From Thecaphora thlaspeos (taxonomy: Eukaryota > Basidiomycota > Ustilaginomycetes > Urocystidales > Glomosporiaceae): a stretch of 64,000 nt of DNA. The stretch lies in contig UWYS01000019.1 of NCBI GenBank assembly GCA_900291925.1, positions 1 through 64,000 on the forward strand. The letters run 5' to 3'. The position numbers were made by a program, and so were the translations under genes. A model generated the notes under the pieces. It was not told where the DNA came from. It was given only the letters and a program-made list of their open reading frames with translations, and made no database searches. This document shows, one piece after another, positions 46,027-56,668 of this stretch. Position 1 is the stretch's first letter; every line of letters starts with the position of its first letter.

Positions 46027-46132
46027 TAGAGCCGTCGACAACAATGGCGGTGATGGTGGTAGTGAGGGTGGTAGACAGTCTGCTTTTTCCCGGCCGGATT
46101 CCTAGCGACGCCGGATTCCTAGGGAAACGCGT
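46027..46132 (-). repeat. Right terminal inverted repeat
   Basis: Inverted partner of 45209-45314. It ends at 46132 and is followed by TA, matching the TA that precedes the left end. Confidence 0.9.
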
Positions 46133-47007
46133 TACCCTTGTGGCCTCACGCCGCGCTCTAGCCGGCCCCTGTCTGCCTGCCTGCCTGCCACGCACCGGCT
46201 GGCCTCCTACCTTCTCGACCTTGATGACTGAATCACCCTTCATCTTACCTGAACTGACCTTGCTGCGGTCCCCCATCCTACCTTCATCTCCCCCACTCGG
46301 CTCTACACTACTCTCTCTCTCTGCACCTGTGCCTCGCCTTGCCTCGTTAAGACCACAACAACCTGCCTCTCTTTCGCATACCGCACGAGCACGACGCTCT
46401 AATACACCAGCACCCTACTCGACACTTAATAGCCCGGACAGGTCGGCCTGCCTGTTCCTCCCTGCATTCACGACCACCTGGATCGACTGCAACGTACCAC
46501 TGCCAGCTGCTTGGCCCCCGACCCTGCCACGTGCTTTCCTTTCCGTCTCTGTTCCAGCCGTCAGCGACGCCCTCTGGACAGCCTCCCAAATTCGCGACGA
46601 AACCGCAGATCAGGGCCCAACCGGACGACCCCACGGCCCTCTTCACGTCAGCCGCGCCCGACGTCTCCTCGTTCCTCGTCAGGCTGTCCGGGTGATAGGC
46701 AGCAGTCTCGCGTGCACCTTCGCGCCTCCACTGGCTGACGGGCTCCTTCGCCTCTGGCTCACCGAGACCTCTCGCGACTTCGCCTTTCTGTGTTTGCATA
46801 TCGATCCGATCCCCAGTGCACCTCTGAGGACAGCCTGCGTTGCTCGCTCGCTCGCTCACTCGGCGCGCTCGGGCAAGTTCGGAGGTCCAGGATCCCGCCC
46901 GACAGAGCCGGTCTCAGCAGCTCCCGCCCGGGCGATCGCACGACATTGCATCCTGAGCGCTTGAGGTCCCCTCCGCCGTCGAGACCTGTGCAACCGCCTG
47001 CTGGTCA
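46133..47007. other. Upstream and leader region of SWR1
   Basis: This 875-bp stretch is CT-rich on the plus strand, as expected for a fungal promoter and 5' leader. A long open frame crosses it from inside the transposon repeat but has no domain and no plausible own start, so I do not call it. SWR1 begins at the ATG at 47008. Confidence 0.5.
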
Positions 47008-50000
47008 ATGTTCCGCTCTCCGAAGCTTTCCGGCCATGAAGCAGACGAGCAACAGCCGGCAGCCCTAGACACGATCACCCCGGTCGCCTCGCGCTCGACG
47101 AGCTCCAAGGACCGCAGCGCCTCGGCGGCCAGTATCGGCTCCTCTACACCACACCGTCGGCAACATGAAGCGTCCGGCGAGGCCGCCCCAAGCCAGCGCT
47201 CGTCCGCCCGCACAAATGGCAGCAGCAGCAACGGCAACGGTCACGGGCCCAGCGGCAGCGCTCGTCCCCCTCAGTCGAAGCGGCGCCGGCTCGACGCAGA
47301 CCTCGGCTTCTCCAGTCCGGGGCCCGCCTTCATGATCGCGATCGAGGACGACGCAGCCAGCAGCAGTGGGGCAGAGGGCTCGGGTGTGGGCGTCGGTCGT
47401 CCTCGCAGGGCGCGGAGGGGCGTGGTGGTAGCGGACCAGGCCGCTTCCAGCCTGAGCCCGCTCTCTACAAAGGCGTCCAAGCTACCACGCTCGACATCGG
47501 CATCGGTCCCTCTGGCGTCACACCCGACCATCGAGCCGCTCGCCTCCGAAGCGGAGGTGGACGCCGAAGCAGGAGGGAGAAGTGGCAGCAGCAGTCGCTC
47601 TGCAGAGCCGCCAGATCGCCCGAAATCCCGCAGTCGTCGACTTTCCCCGCCTCAGCAGCGGAAAGGAGTCGCGGATGCGGTGTCCGTCAGCCACCCTCGC
47701 GTCTCATCGCCTCCTCGTTCTTCGCCGAAGCGGGCTCGCACCGCCGCCGTTGCGCCTATCACAGCACTCACCGCGCAGCGGCCGTTCGACGAGATTCTCG
47801 CGTTGCGGCGACAGGAGCGGCTGCAAGCATCGCAGGAGGAGCTCGAGGAGGTCCATGACAGCCACGATACGCTCGTCCGCGAGCTTTTCCACCTCGTCAA
47901 GTTTTTCACGTTAGTCGGCTACGATCCCGAGGTGGCAGAGGACCGCAGCGACGTCTTTTCTCAGTTCCAGCAGGAGCATGACCTCCGCTTCGCCCTCGAA
48001 GCGTCCTCCGAGGCCGGACCCTCCGCTCCGAAGGGCCGGATCACTCGACGAGGCGTCAACGCGCGGCTAGAGGAGCTCTCGCTCAGACGGTCGCAGCCGT
48101 CGACGCCTGCCGCTCCGCTGTCCACGGCGGCGGCGGCGGCGGCAGCTGAACAGCCGACTCCTTCGAACAAACGCCGTGAGAGCTCGCAACGACTGCGTCG
48201 CTCGACCAGCCTGGCAGTCGGCACCGGGGCAGAGGCGGAGGATGGCGCGGGCGACGACAACGACGATGGGGCGGACGACATCGAGCCCACGCCGACGCAA
48301 AAGGGGAAGCGTCGCGCCAGCAGTCGTGAGCTTGAGGCCACACGAGGAGCCAGAGCGAGGTCGTCTGTAAACGATCGCATCGTCGAGATCGTCGAGATCG
48401 TCGACAGCCCCTCGTCTTCGGCCAGAGACCGCCGCTCTGCCGGCGTCAGCGCCGCAAATGGCAAAGTCAAAGTCAAAGGCAGGAGCAGTGGCATCAATGT
48501 GCCGGCGTCGCAACGTGGCGGCGACACCGAGGACGGCCGTCTCCCCAGGGTCGAGAGCCGAGCTCTGCCAGAGGTCCCGCCGCCGATTCGGGCTCTGGGC
48601 CCCCATCATGTCCCGCAGCCGCCCAAGTTCAATGGCTCGGTAGGCGACTTCTGGAGCTCGTTTCGCCTTGTCGAGGAGGAGGATCTCGAGCCCGCCAAGG
48701 CGGACGAGGCAGAACGTCAGCTACTCGAGACGCACCTGCGGATCGACCTGGCCAGGCGCAGCGGCCTGATGGCCCTGGGCGAAAGCATCGATCGGGTGGC
48801 CAAGCTGCCGCCGCACGCCGGCGCCAGGAAGCGCGATCACTACGACCACCTGCTCGAGGCCGTGGCGTCGGCCTCGCACCAGATGCGGCAGAACCACAAG
48901 CAGCGCCTCAACCTCGCCAGAAAAGTCTCCCGGATGGTGGCCGTCTACTGGGACCGCCGCTTCGGGTCCAGCGAGCGCGAGCGGCGGGCCGAACAGCGGC
49001 GCATCCGAGCGCTGGCCAAGTGGACGGTGCGCGAGGTCGCAAAGCAGTGGCGACTCGCGGTCAATGTGGTCCGGGCGCGCAAAGCCGCGTTCGAAAAGGC
49101 GGAGAAGGAGAAGCTCGACAAGGAGCAGCTCAACGCCATCCTCGAGAAGAGCACCCAGATGCTGCAGAAGCAGCACGAGGAGATGGCTCGAATGGAGGAA
49201 ATCGACGACGACGATAGCGACATCGACAGCGACAGCGAACAGAGCCACTACAGCGACGACGACGAGAACGAACAGGACGCTGCGGAGGATGACGGCGATC
49301 GGTCCGCAGACGACGAGAGCATCGCCGCATCCGACAGCGAGTTGCGATGTCGGGACATCACCGGCAGCATCAGCGAAGACGGCGGCGACGACTTGACGGC
49401 GCTGCTAGACGACGCGGAGGCAAGCCCCGTTGGCGGCCCTTCGTCGAGCGTTGAGAAGCGCAGCCACGGGCTTGCTTCGCCTTTTAACGCAGCCTCTCGA
49501 GGCCGTGGCGCCCCGCCTTCACGCACGGGGGCCGTAAATTCCGAGCCGCTAGCCGATGACGATGTCTCCGGCCCGCCAGCACCGACGTGCCCGAACGGCG
49601 ACGGCGAAATGTCCGAGCAGCAGATCAAGGAAGCTACTCCGTCCCCTCGACTAGTTCGATCGTCTCGGCGAACGAGAAAGTCCGTGTTGCTCGCCCCTCC
49701 TTCCGCGGGGAGCGATTCGGATGCCCCCGACCCCGATGCCGACGATATCGACTTCTCCGCCGCCAACGCGGAAACGGCGGCCGAGGACGATGAGCTGGAG
49801 CGCCAGATGTGGGAGGAGGCCGAGGACGATGACAGCGACAGCGAAGACGCCGGCTTGGCCGCAGACGCCGACGTTCCGATCGAGGAGCTCCTCAAGCGGT
49901 ACGGTTACGGCGATAGCGGCGGCGACGGCGACGCTGCAGGCACAGGTGACGAAGACGACCACGATGCTGTCCCTTCAGACCAGCCAGAGGCGCGTGAAGG

Positions 50001-53000
50001 CGCAGACGCTGATGACACGGCCGATGCGATTCCGGGTTCCCGCGATGACCTGCGCGGCGTCGAGACGCCTCCGTCGGTGAACACCGTCGGCACGCCACAA
50101 GCTAAGGCCAACCTGCCGACCAGCGAGCACGAGCACGAGCACAAAGGCACAGAAGCGGAAGAAGCGAGCCACCGGCGCAAAGGCGGCGACGCCGACGACG
50201 AGGAGGACGCGGCGGCAAGCAATGATGTCGACGCGTCGTCGGACGAAGGCGACGTCGAGGTCGATACGCCGCGCTCGCGCTCACGCTCGTTGACCGCCAG
50301 GCTTTCGTCGGCCCACACGCCGGAGCGCGCAGCAGGCGGTCGAGCGCGGCAGCCTTTCCTCCTGCGCGGGCAGCTGCGTCCCTACCAACGGATCGGCTTC
50401 GAGTGGCTGGCGGGCTTGTACGCCAACGGCGTCAACGGCATCCTCGCCGACGAGATGGGCCTCGGCAAGACGATCCAGACCATCTCGCTGCTCGCCCATC
50501 TGGCGTGCGACAAGGGGGTATGGGGCCCGCACCTGGTGGTCGCGCCTACCAGTGTGATGCTCAACTGGGAGGTCGAGTTCAAAAAGTTTCTGCCCGGCTT
50601 CAAGATCCTCTCGTACTTTGGCAGCCAGAAGGAGCGCAAGGAGAAGCGCATCGGCTGGAACACCGACAACAGCTTCAACGTCTGCATCACCAGCTATCAG
50701 CTCGTGCTGGCCGACCAGCACATCTTCCGCCGGAAGCCCTGGGTCTACCTGGTGCTGGACGAGGCGCACCACATCAAAAATTTCCGCTCGCAGCGCTGGC
50801 AGACGCTGCTCGGCTTCAACTCGCAGCGCCGGCTGCTGCTGACGGGGACGCCGCTGCAGAACAACCTGATGGACCTGTGGAGCCTGATGTACTTCCTGAT
50901 GCCGCACGGCGTGGCAGACCTGCCCGGCGGCGGCGCGTTCGCCAGCATGAAGGACTTCCAGGACTGGTTCTCGCGCCCGCTCGACAAGGCGATCGAGGGT
51001 GGCCTCAACATGGACGACGAGATGCGCGCCATGATCCACAAGCTCCACACGGTGCTCCGCCCCTACTTGCTGCGGCGGCTCAAGAGCGAGGTGGAAAAGG
51101 AGCTGCCGCGCAAGTACGAGCACGTCATCCCCTGCCGCCTCTCGAAGCGCCAGCGCTTCCTGTACAACGACTTTATGTCGCGCGCCAAGACGCGTGAGAG
51201 CCTGGCGAGCGGCAACTACCTCAGCATCATCAACTGCCTGATGCAGCTGCGCAAGGTGTGCAACCACCCGGATCTGTTCGAGGTGCGGCCGATCGTCACG
51301 AGCTTTGCCATGTCGCGCTCGGTGGTGGCCGACTACGAGGTCAAGGATCTGCTGGTGCGCCGGCGGCTGCTGAGCGAGGACGCGCTCGCCAAGGTCGACC
51401 TCGACGCCACCAACCTGCGCATCACGGCGCACGAGGAGCACCTCACGCCGATCCTCACGCGCGACCTGCGACGGCTCAACGCCTCCAAGAAGCTGCCCTT
51501 CTTCCGCGAGCCGGCCATTCCTCCTCCACCGCCGGCGCTCAACACCTGGAGCCTGGACGGCTTCCGGACGACGCTGGCCGAGCGGAGGCGCAGAGACGAC
51601 GTCGAGCACTGGAAGCACATCGCCTACGTCAACCAGTACCGCTGCACGCGGAGGCCCGTCTACGGACGAGGGCTCATCTCGTTGGTGCGCCAGCTCGGAG
51701 CGCCGTCGCGCCTGCTGCCGCTGGACGACGAGCTGGTCGAGGCCGACCGCCGGGGCTTCCTCGACCGCTGCGACCGCGTCGGCCGGCTGGTCAAGTCGCA
51801 CGCGGCGCGCGTCGAGGCGCTCCGGGGCACCATCGATCGGTTCGCCTTTGTCACGCCGCGCGCCGTCGCCGTCGACATGCCGCAGTGGGCTCTGCCGGGC
51901 CTGAGCCCCGCCACCGCGCCGGCGCAGCTGCTGGCACCGAGCTTCGACACGCTGCACCCGGTCGCGGTGAAGCTGCACATCGCCTTTCCGGACGCCTCGC
52001 TGCTGCAGTACGACTGCGGCAAGCTGCAGCAGCTCGACGTGCTGATGCGGCGCCTCAAGCAAGGGGGCCATCGGATCCTGATCTTTACGCAGATGACCAA
52101 GGTGCTCGACATCCTGGAGTCGTTCCTCAACTACCACGGCTACCGCTACCTGCGGCTGGACGGCGCCACCAAGGTGGAGCAGCGGCAAGCGCTGACGGAA
52201 AAGTTCAACCGCGACCTGCGCATCTCTGCGTTTATCCTGAGCACACGCTCCGGCGGGCTGGGCATCAACCTGACGGGCGCCGATACGGTGCTCTTCTACG
52301 ACCTTGACTGGAACGCGGCGATCGAGGCGCAGTGCATGGACCGCGCGCACCGCATCGGCCAGACGCGCGACGTCCACATCTATCGCTTCGTCTCGGAGCA
52401 CACGATCGAGGAAAACATGCTGCGCAAGGCCAGCCAGAAGCGACGGCTGGACAGCGTCGTGATCCGCGAGGGTGACTTTACCACGGAGAAGCTCGGCGCG
52501 TTGGGCGGTGGCGGAATGGCGGGCGGCGCTGCTGCGGCGGTGGAGAAGGTGGGGTGGCGCGACATGTTGGACGACGAGGGGGCGATCGAAGGCGTCAAGG
52601 TGCAGCTGGAGGGTGAGGCGGTAGGCGGAGCGGGCGAGGCGGAAAGGGCGTTGGCTGAAGCGGAGGACGAAGAGGATAGGATGGCTGCGAGGCACGCGAG
52701 GGAGGAGATGGGTCTGGACGAGCTGGATTTCGACGAGGCCAAAAAGGCCGGACAGGACGAGGAACCGACGACGACGACGACGGCGGCGAGACGGGAGCGG
52801 GAGCAGCGGCAGTCGAGTGTGCAGCAGCAGCAGATCGGAGGACAAGGCGAGGGAGCGGCGCAAGAGGTCGAGCAAGAGGATGAGGAAGGCGAGACGATTG
52901 ACGATTACATGCTCAGGTACGTTGCGGTCGAGCGGCTGGAACGCTTCGCATCGTTTCTTTGCGTTGGTAGCGGACAACTCACTTGCGCTCTCTCACTCTT

Positions 53001-53099
53001 TCTCTCTCTATCTCTCCATCCTTTCCCCCACAACTTATGCCCATCTTCGCTCCGTCCTCTGACAGATTCGTCGAAGCGGACTGGGAGCACTTTGCCTAG
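47008..53099 (+). CDS. SWR1: SWR1 chromatin-remodelling ATPase (Swi2/Snf2, INO80 subfamily)
   Basis: Joining 47008..52916 and 53066..53099 gives 1980 aa. The intron (phase 2) removes an in-frame extension and gives the conserved ending DDYMLRFVEADWEHFA, typical of Swr1. Swr1 is the ATPase that exchanges H2A for H2A.Z in nucleosomes. The N-terminal about 550 residues are Ser- and Arg-rich and disordered. An HSA-like helical region with basic repeats spans about 610-740, followed by an acidic stretch (about 745-1100) that may bind histone dimers. The first helicase lobe starts at GQLRPYQRIGFEWL (about 1121) with ADEMGLGKT (about 1146-1154) and DEAH (about 1251). The subfamily's long insertion precedes the second lobe (about 1670-1850, with HRIGQTRDVHIYRFVSEHTIEENML). 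Confidence 0.95.
52917..53065 (+). other. Last intron of SWR1
   Basis: This 149-nt intron has donor GTACGT, a pyrimidine-rich 3' half, CTGAC just before the acceptor and acceptor CAG. Splicing replaces a long non-conserved tail with an 11-residue ending typical of Swr1. Confidence 0.85.
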
Positions 53100-53391
53100 C
53101 TGAATGTCCTGGCCCGTCTATCTACATTGACGCGGGCGCTCCACTACTCGCCCTCTCGGAGACGCTGCACACGACCGTGGCTGCACCACTCGCATACGCA
53201 TGTACCTATACAAGAACCCTACCCCGTTTCCTTTCGAAGTTGAAAAAAAAAAAAAAAAGAAAAAAGAAAAAAGGGGCCCTGTGCATTACTTTGTCGTCGT
53301 CGAGGAGGATGTGCGGTGTTCCTTTCTCACAAGTAAGGCGGCTCTCAACTGCTCTTGGCGCGTACATGTTTGCTGCTGACCCTGACCGTCG

Positions 53392-54429
53392 TCATCGTCG
53401 TTGTGCGGGCGTCGCTCGAGCGTGGAATGGGTGGCGACGACGAGGGTTCGGTTTTTCCCTTTCGAGACGATCGAGGAGGCTGCTTCGGTTTTGGATCGTC
53501 TCTTGTCTTGTTGGTGGTGGTGGCGATGGCGGGGGTGGATGGGTGGTGGTCGTTGTTCTTTCGTCGTCGTCATCGTGGTGGTGTATTGCATCACTCCACC
53601 TTTTCTTGTACGACGAGCTCTCCCCCTCGCCCGCCCGCTGTGTGACTGGAGGATATCGAATCCATCGACACGTGTCGAATTCCCGCATCTCCCTATGACT
53701 TCTGAGAAAAGTGACGAGTTCATGTAGGAAGTGCTGTGCGTCCTGGTTTCCCAGAAACTGAGCAAGGTGTTGTACGGTGGTATCGCACTGTATCTCTGTA
53801 GTCTTGAGTATGGCGATGGTGTAGGTGGTTAGAAAGTTGGGGTCGACGTTTGACCAGACTTGAAACTCTCTTCGAGCAAAAGTGGCGAGACGTCGTTGGA
53901 TGGATGGTGTATTTGCTATGGCTGTGGGGGAGGGGACGGGACGGAAGCGCGTGTAGCGATTGGATCCGACGTGGTGTGCGTATAGACGATGTTGGTAGAT
54001 GTGCCTGCGCAAGGCAAGTGCGGCGTCGGGAGAGGGGTTGTCGGTGGATGGTCTGTCTGTACGCCTGCGCGAGGCGGTGGCAGGCGTGGAGAGGTATCGT
54101 CGTATCGCTTCGTTTGTCGCGCTGCTGCTGCGCTGGGCTAGATGTCGAAAGGTAGGATCAGAGTCAGGGGCGGGTAGGAGATGATGGCGCAGGTAGTCGT
54201 CATCTGCCCTTATGCTGTGGATGATGTAGCGACCGACGGGCTGTTGACAGAGGGGACAGAGACGCTTCTGCGCCAGCCACCGAAGGATGCAGGAGAAGCA
54301 AAAGAGGCTGTGCTGGCATAGCGGTAAGACGGTGCGGTCGTGGATAGAAGAGAGGCAGATGAGGCAGGTAGGTGTCGCCGCGGCGGCGGCGGAGGAGGAG
54401 GAGGAGGCTGTGTGGGTCGACGACGGCAT
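53392..54429 (-). CDS. Topors-like RING-finger protein, probable E3 ubiquitin ligase
   Basis: A single exon encodes 345 aa. After a Ser/Ala run, a C3HC4 RING lies at residues 22-61 (C22, C25, C38, H40, C44, C47, C58, C61). It has the short loops and CILRWLAQKRLCPLCQQP ending seen in Topors and ICP0-like fingers, followed by a 'YIIHSIRADDDY' helix as in that group. The middle (about 195-275) has a helical region with SNVDPNFLTTYTIAILK that also occurs in Topors relatives. The C-terminus has a His/Asp run, a Pro run and basic residues. The start is the ATG just before the RING; the upstream open frame has no conserved sequence. Expected function: transfer of ubiquitin or SUMO in the nucleus. 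The substrate is unknown. Confidence 0.82.
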   Translation of the reverse strand: MPSSTHTASSSSSAAAAATPTCLICLSSIHDRTVLPLCQHSLFCFSCILRWLAQKRLCPLCQQPVGRYIIHSIRADDDYLRHHLLPAPDSDPTFRHLAQRSSSATNEAIRRYLSTPATASRRRTDRPSTDNPSPDAALALRRHIYQHRLYAHHVGSNRYTRFRPVPSPTAIANTPSIQRRLATFARREFQVWSNVDPNFLTTYTIAILKTTEIQCDTTVQHLAQFLGNQDAQHFLHELVTFLRSHREMREFDTCRWIRYPPVTQRAGEGESSSYKKRWSDAIHHHDDDDERTTTTTHPPPPSPPPPTRQETIQNRSSLLDRLEREKPNPRRRHPFHARATPAQRR

Positions 54430-54916
54430 GGTGGGCGTGCGAGGAGCGACGCAGACACAGAGGTTGCCTGCGCTTGTGGATGCTGGTGGGGGTGGGGGTG
54501 GAAGTGTCGGCAAGAGGGGGAAGAAAAGGAGGCGGCAAAGGCGAAGGGGGGCCGATTGGAGGGCAGCATGGGGGTGCGACGAGGAGCGAGGGAGTGTGGT
54601 GGGGAGGAGGATGGGCAGCTGCGTTGGTCTGTGACTGCAGATTATTATTCTATTCTTGATTCTGAGCGTGGCGTGCGGCGCTGCGTGACAGCCCTCGACA
54701 CGAAAAGCAAGCTGGCCCACGCACGGACCACGCTGAGGCTGAGGGCAACAGGCGGGCAAAAGGCGCGCGGCGGCCGGCACTCGGCCGAAGCAACGCGCGC
54801 ACGTCCCTTCCGGCTTGCCGGCTACGCACGCTACCCGGACCCCCTCTCGCCCCTGGTCACCGTCTTCCCTTCTCGCCATCCTCACCACCACCACCACCAC
54901 CGCCGCCACTCCGAAA
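54430..54916. other. Divergent promoter between the RING gene and the HAD gene
   Basis: This 487-bp stretch lies between two start codons pointing away from each other. It includes a (CAC)n tract just before the HAD start. No gene is seen. Confidence 0.5.
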
Positions 54917-56184
54917 ATGTCCTCGCCGCCCCAACCACCCCGCATCAAAGCCATCATCTTTGACATAGGCGGTGTCGTGGTCGCCAGTCCCTTGTTTGCC
55001 ATCAACGCGTACGTCCCTCCCTTGCTCCCTTGCCCCACCCTCTCATCACAGGCCGACCACCCCAACGCTGACTTCTTCCCTCCCGGCGTGCGCATCCCAA
55101 CCCCATCGATACGCTCGCTAGGTACGAGAAAGAGCATAACCTGCCCTTCCAATACCTCAACGTAGCCATCACTGCGCAGGGCCACAATGGAGCTTTCCAG
55201 GTCCGTACTCGCCCTCGCCCTCGCCCTCGCCATTCGCAACCCGCATGCTGACGTTTCACGCCCAACTACCACCACCACTCCCGACAGCGATTCGAGAGAA
55301 ACGAACTGGATCTATACACATTCTACCGTCTCTTTGGAGAGCAATTGAGCGACACGCCCTCGAATAACCGACACTATACCGCTTTTTGCAACGCCAGAGG
55401 AATCGGTACGTCGTTCTTTCTTGTCCTTTCGCATCCGTGTCGAGCCCGTGTTGAGCAAGAGAACAGCATCGCACCGCATCCCATCGCATCCCATCCCATC
55501 TGACGCCAAAACCTCTGCCGAACCGCACGTAGACCTACCCACGTTGCCTGAATCGGTACACGTAGATGGACGTAGCGTGAGTCCATCCCCACACCGCACC
55601 ATCACGTCTCGAGGTCAACAGGCAGACTTAGCCTCTCCCCCTCCCCCGACTCTACCACCCCTCCGATCGACCGACACACCGTCTCGCAGCTCTTCGGCCA
55701 GATGATGCGTCACTCACTTAAAATCGATCCCAAAATGGCACATGCCATCCAGACGTTGCGATGTGCGTTGCACCCCCCTCTTTTGTCCTTTCTCTTTGTC
55801 CCCTTTGTCTCTTGATCTGCACCTCTCTAACCTTGCCCTTTGTTCTCTTTGCCCCCCCTTCCTCGGTCAACAGCAAGCGGAAAGTACAAGATAGCCGCAC
55901 TAACCAACAACTTCGCCCCACCCACCACTCCATCCTCTTCCTCTTCCTCTTCTTCTTCTTCTTCGACCGATGCAAAGGTCCCTACGCTCAAAGAGGAACT
56001 ACATCACCTAGGGTTGGGAGAGGACCAAGCGCGTGTCAGAGCCATGTTTCATCTCTACATCGAAAGTGCCGTCGTTGGAATGCGGTACGTCTTCTCCCTC
56101 TCTCTCTCCCGCTCCCACCCCCCCTTACCTTCCTTCCTTTGTTCCTCACCAAAAGACAACACTTCTTTCCACCACCATTCAACG

Positions 56185-56219
<35 letters not shown>

Positions 56220-56580
56220 ATAGAAAACCCGACCCGAATTTCTACAAGTACGCTCTAGCCCGCCTCGACGTCACTGCGAGCGAAACAATCTTCTTAGATG
56301 ACATCGGACATAACCTCAAAGCCGCCAAGGATCTGGGCATTCATACCATTCGTAAGATCCCACTTCCCCCTTTCTTTCCTTTTTTTTTTTCTCTTTCAAA
56401 TCGACCCGAAAGACGACCAACGACGGAACGACCGACTGATCAAAGTCTATCCGATCCCGACCTTGTTCACCCGCCTCGCCGTCAGGTGTCAATTCAAATG
56501 ACTCCACTGACGCTCTCAAAGAGTTGCAACAGCTTACCGGGTTGAAGCTCCTCAAGCATACAGAGGGCGTTAAGCTGTAG
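54917..56580 (+). CDS. HAD-superfamily phosphatase-like hydrolase
   Basis: Eight exons (54917..55008, 55122..55200, 55288..55405, 55533..55576, 55690..55762, 55874..56084, 56224..56351 and 56486..56580) total 840 nt, or 279 aa, with consistent phases. The HAD motifs are in order: FDIGGVVV (motif I, nucleophilic Asp), a cap region with [11 protein letters not shown] and YRLFGEQ, ALTNNF (motif II Thr), KPDPNFY (motif III Lys) and [12 protein letters not shown] (motif IV acids). The order resembles the phosphatase-like N-terminal domains of soluble epoxide hydrolase and ACAD10. A Ser run of about 11 residues lies between motifs II and III. The substrate is unknown. The introns are 76-139 nt. Intron 6 contains an about 37-nt A-run. 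Confidence 0.88.
56182..56219. repeat. Long A-run inside an intron of the HAD gene
   Basis: About 35-37 consecutive A bases lie immediately before the acceptor ACATAG at 56219-56223. On the other strand it reads as a poly-T tract. Its length may vary between reads or assemblies. Confidence 0.85.
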
Positions 56581-56668
56581 ACGTCGTAGGCAACGAAGGG
56601 CCCTTGTGCTGAATGAGCAGATGACGAGTCCGCGCGTCTCGATGTCTTCTTGCCACGTCCACGTCCTC

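Larger units (their letters stand above)
45209..46132. mobile_element. 924-bp pogo-like transposon derivative with 106-bp terminal inverted repeats
   Basis: The left end (45209-45314) and right end (46027-46132) are inverted copies that differ at only a few positions. Both ends begin [T/A]CGCGTTTCCCTAGG reading inwards and are flanked by TA (45207-45208 and 46133-46134), the target-site duplication expected of Tc1/mariner-pogo elements. Inside each repeat the motif GCTAGGAATCCGG occurs twice in tandem. The interior carries pieces of a DDE_1-type transposase in two frames. Both the repeats and the protein pieces point to an internally deleted, non-autonomous element. It lies between the 5' ends of the Dabb and SWR1 genes. 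Confidence 0.85.

Noticed and set aside
45996..46964. Long plus-strand open frame crossing the transposon's right repeat and the SWR1 leader
   Set aside because: It has no domain, begins inside the inverted repeat and is best explained by high GC content and low stop-codon frequency.
50281..52977. 898-codon minus-strand frame opposite SWR1
   Set aside because: It mirrors the conserved ATPase exon and shows only Leu/Arg/His-rich antisense composition.
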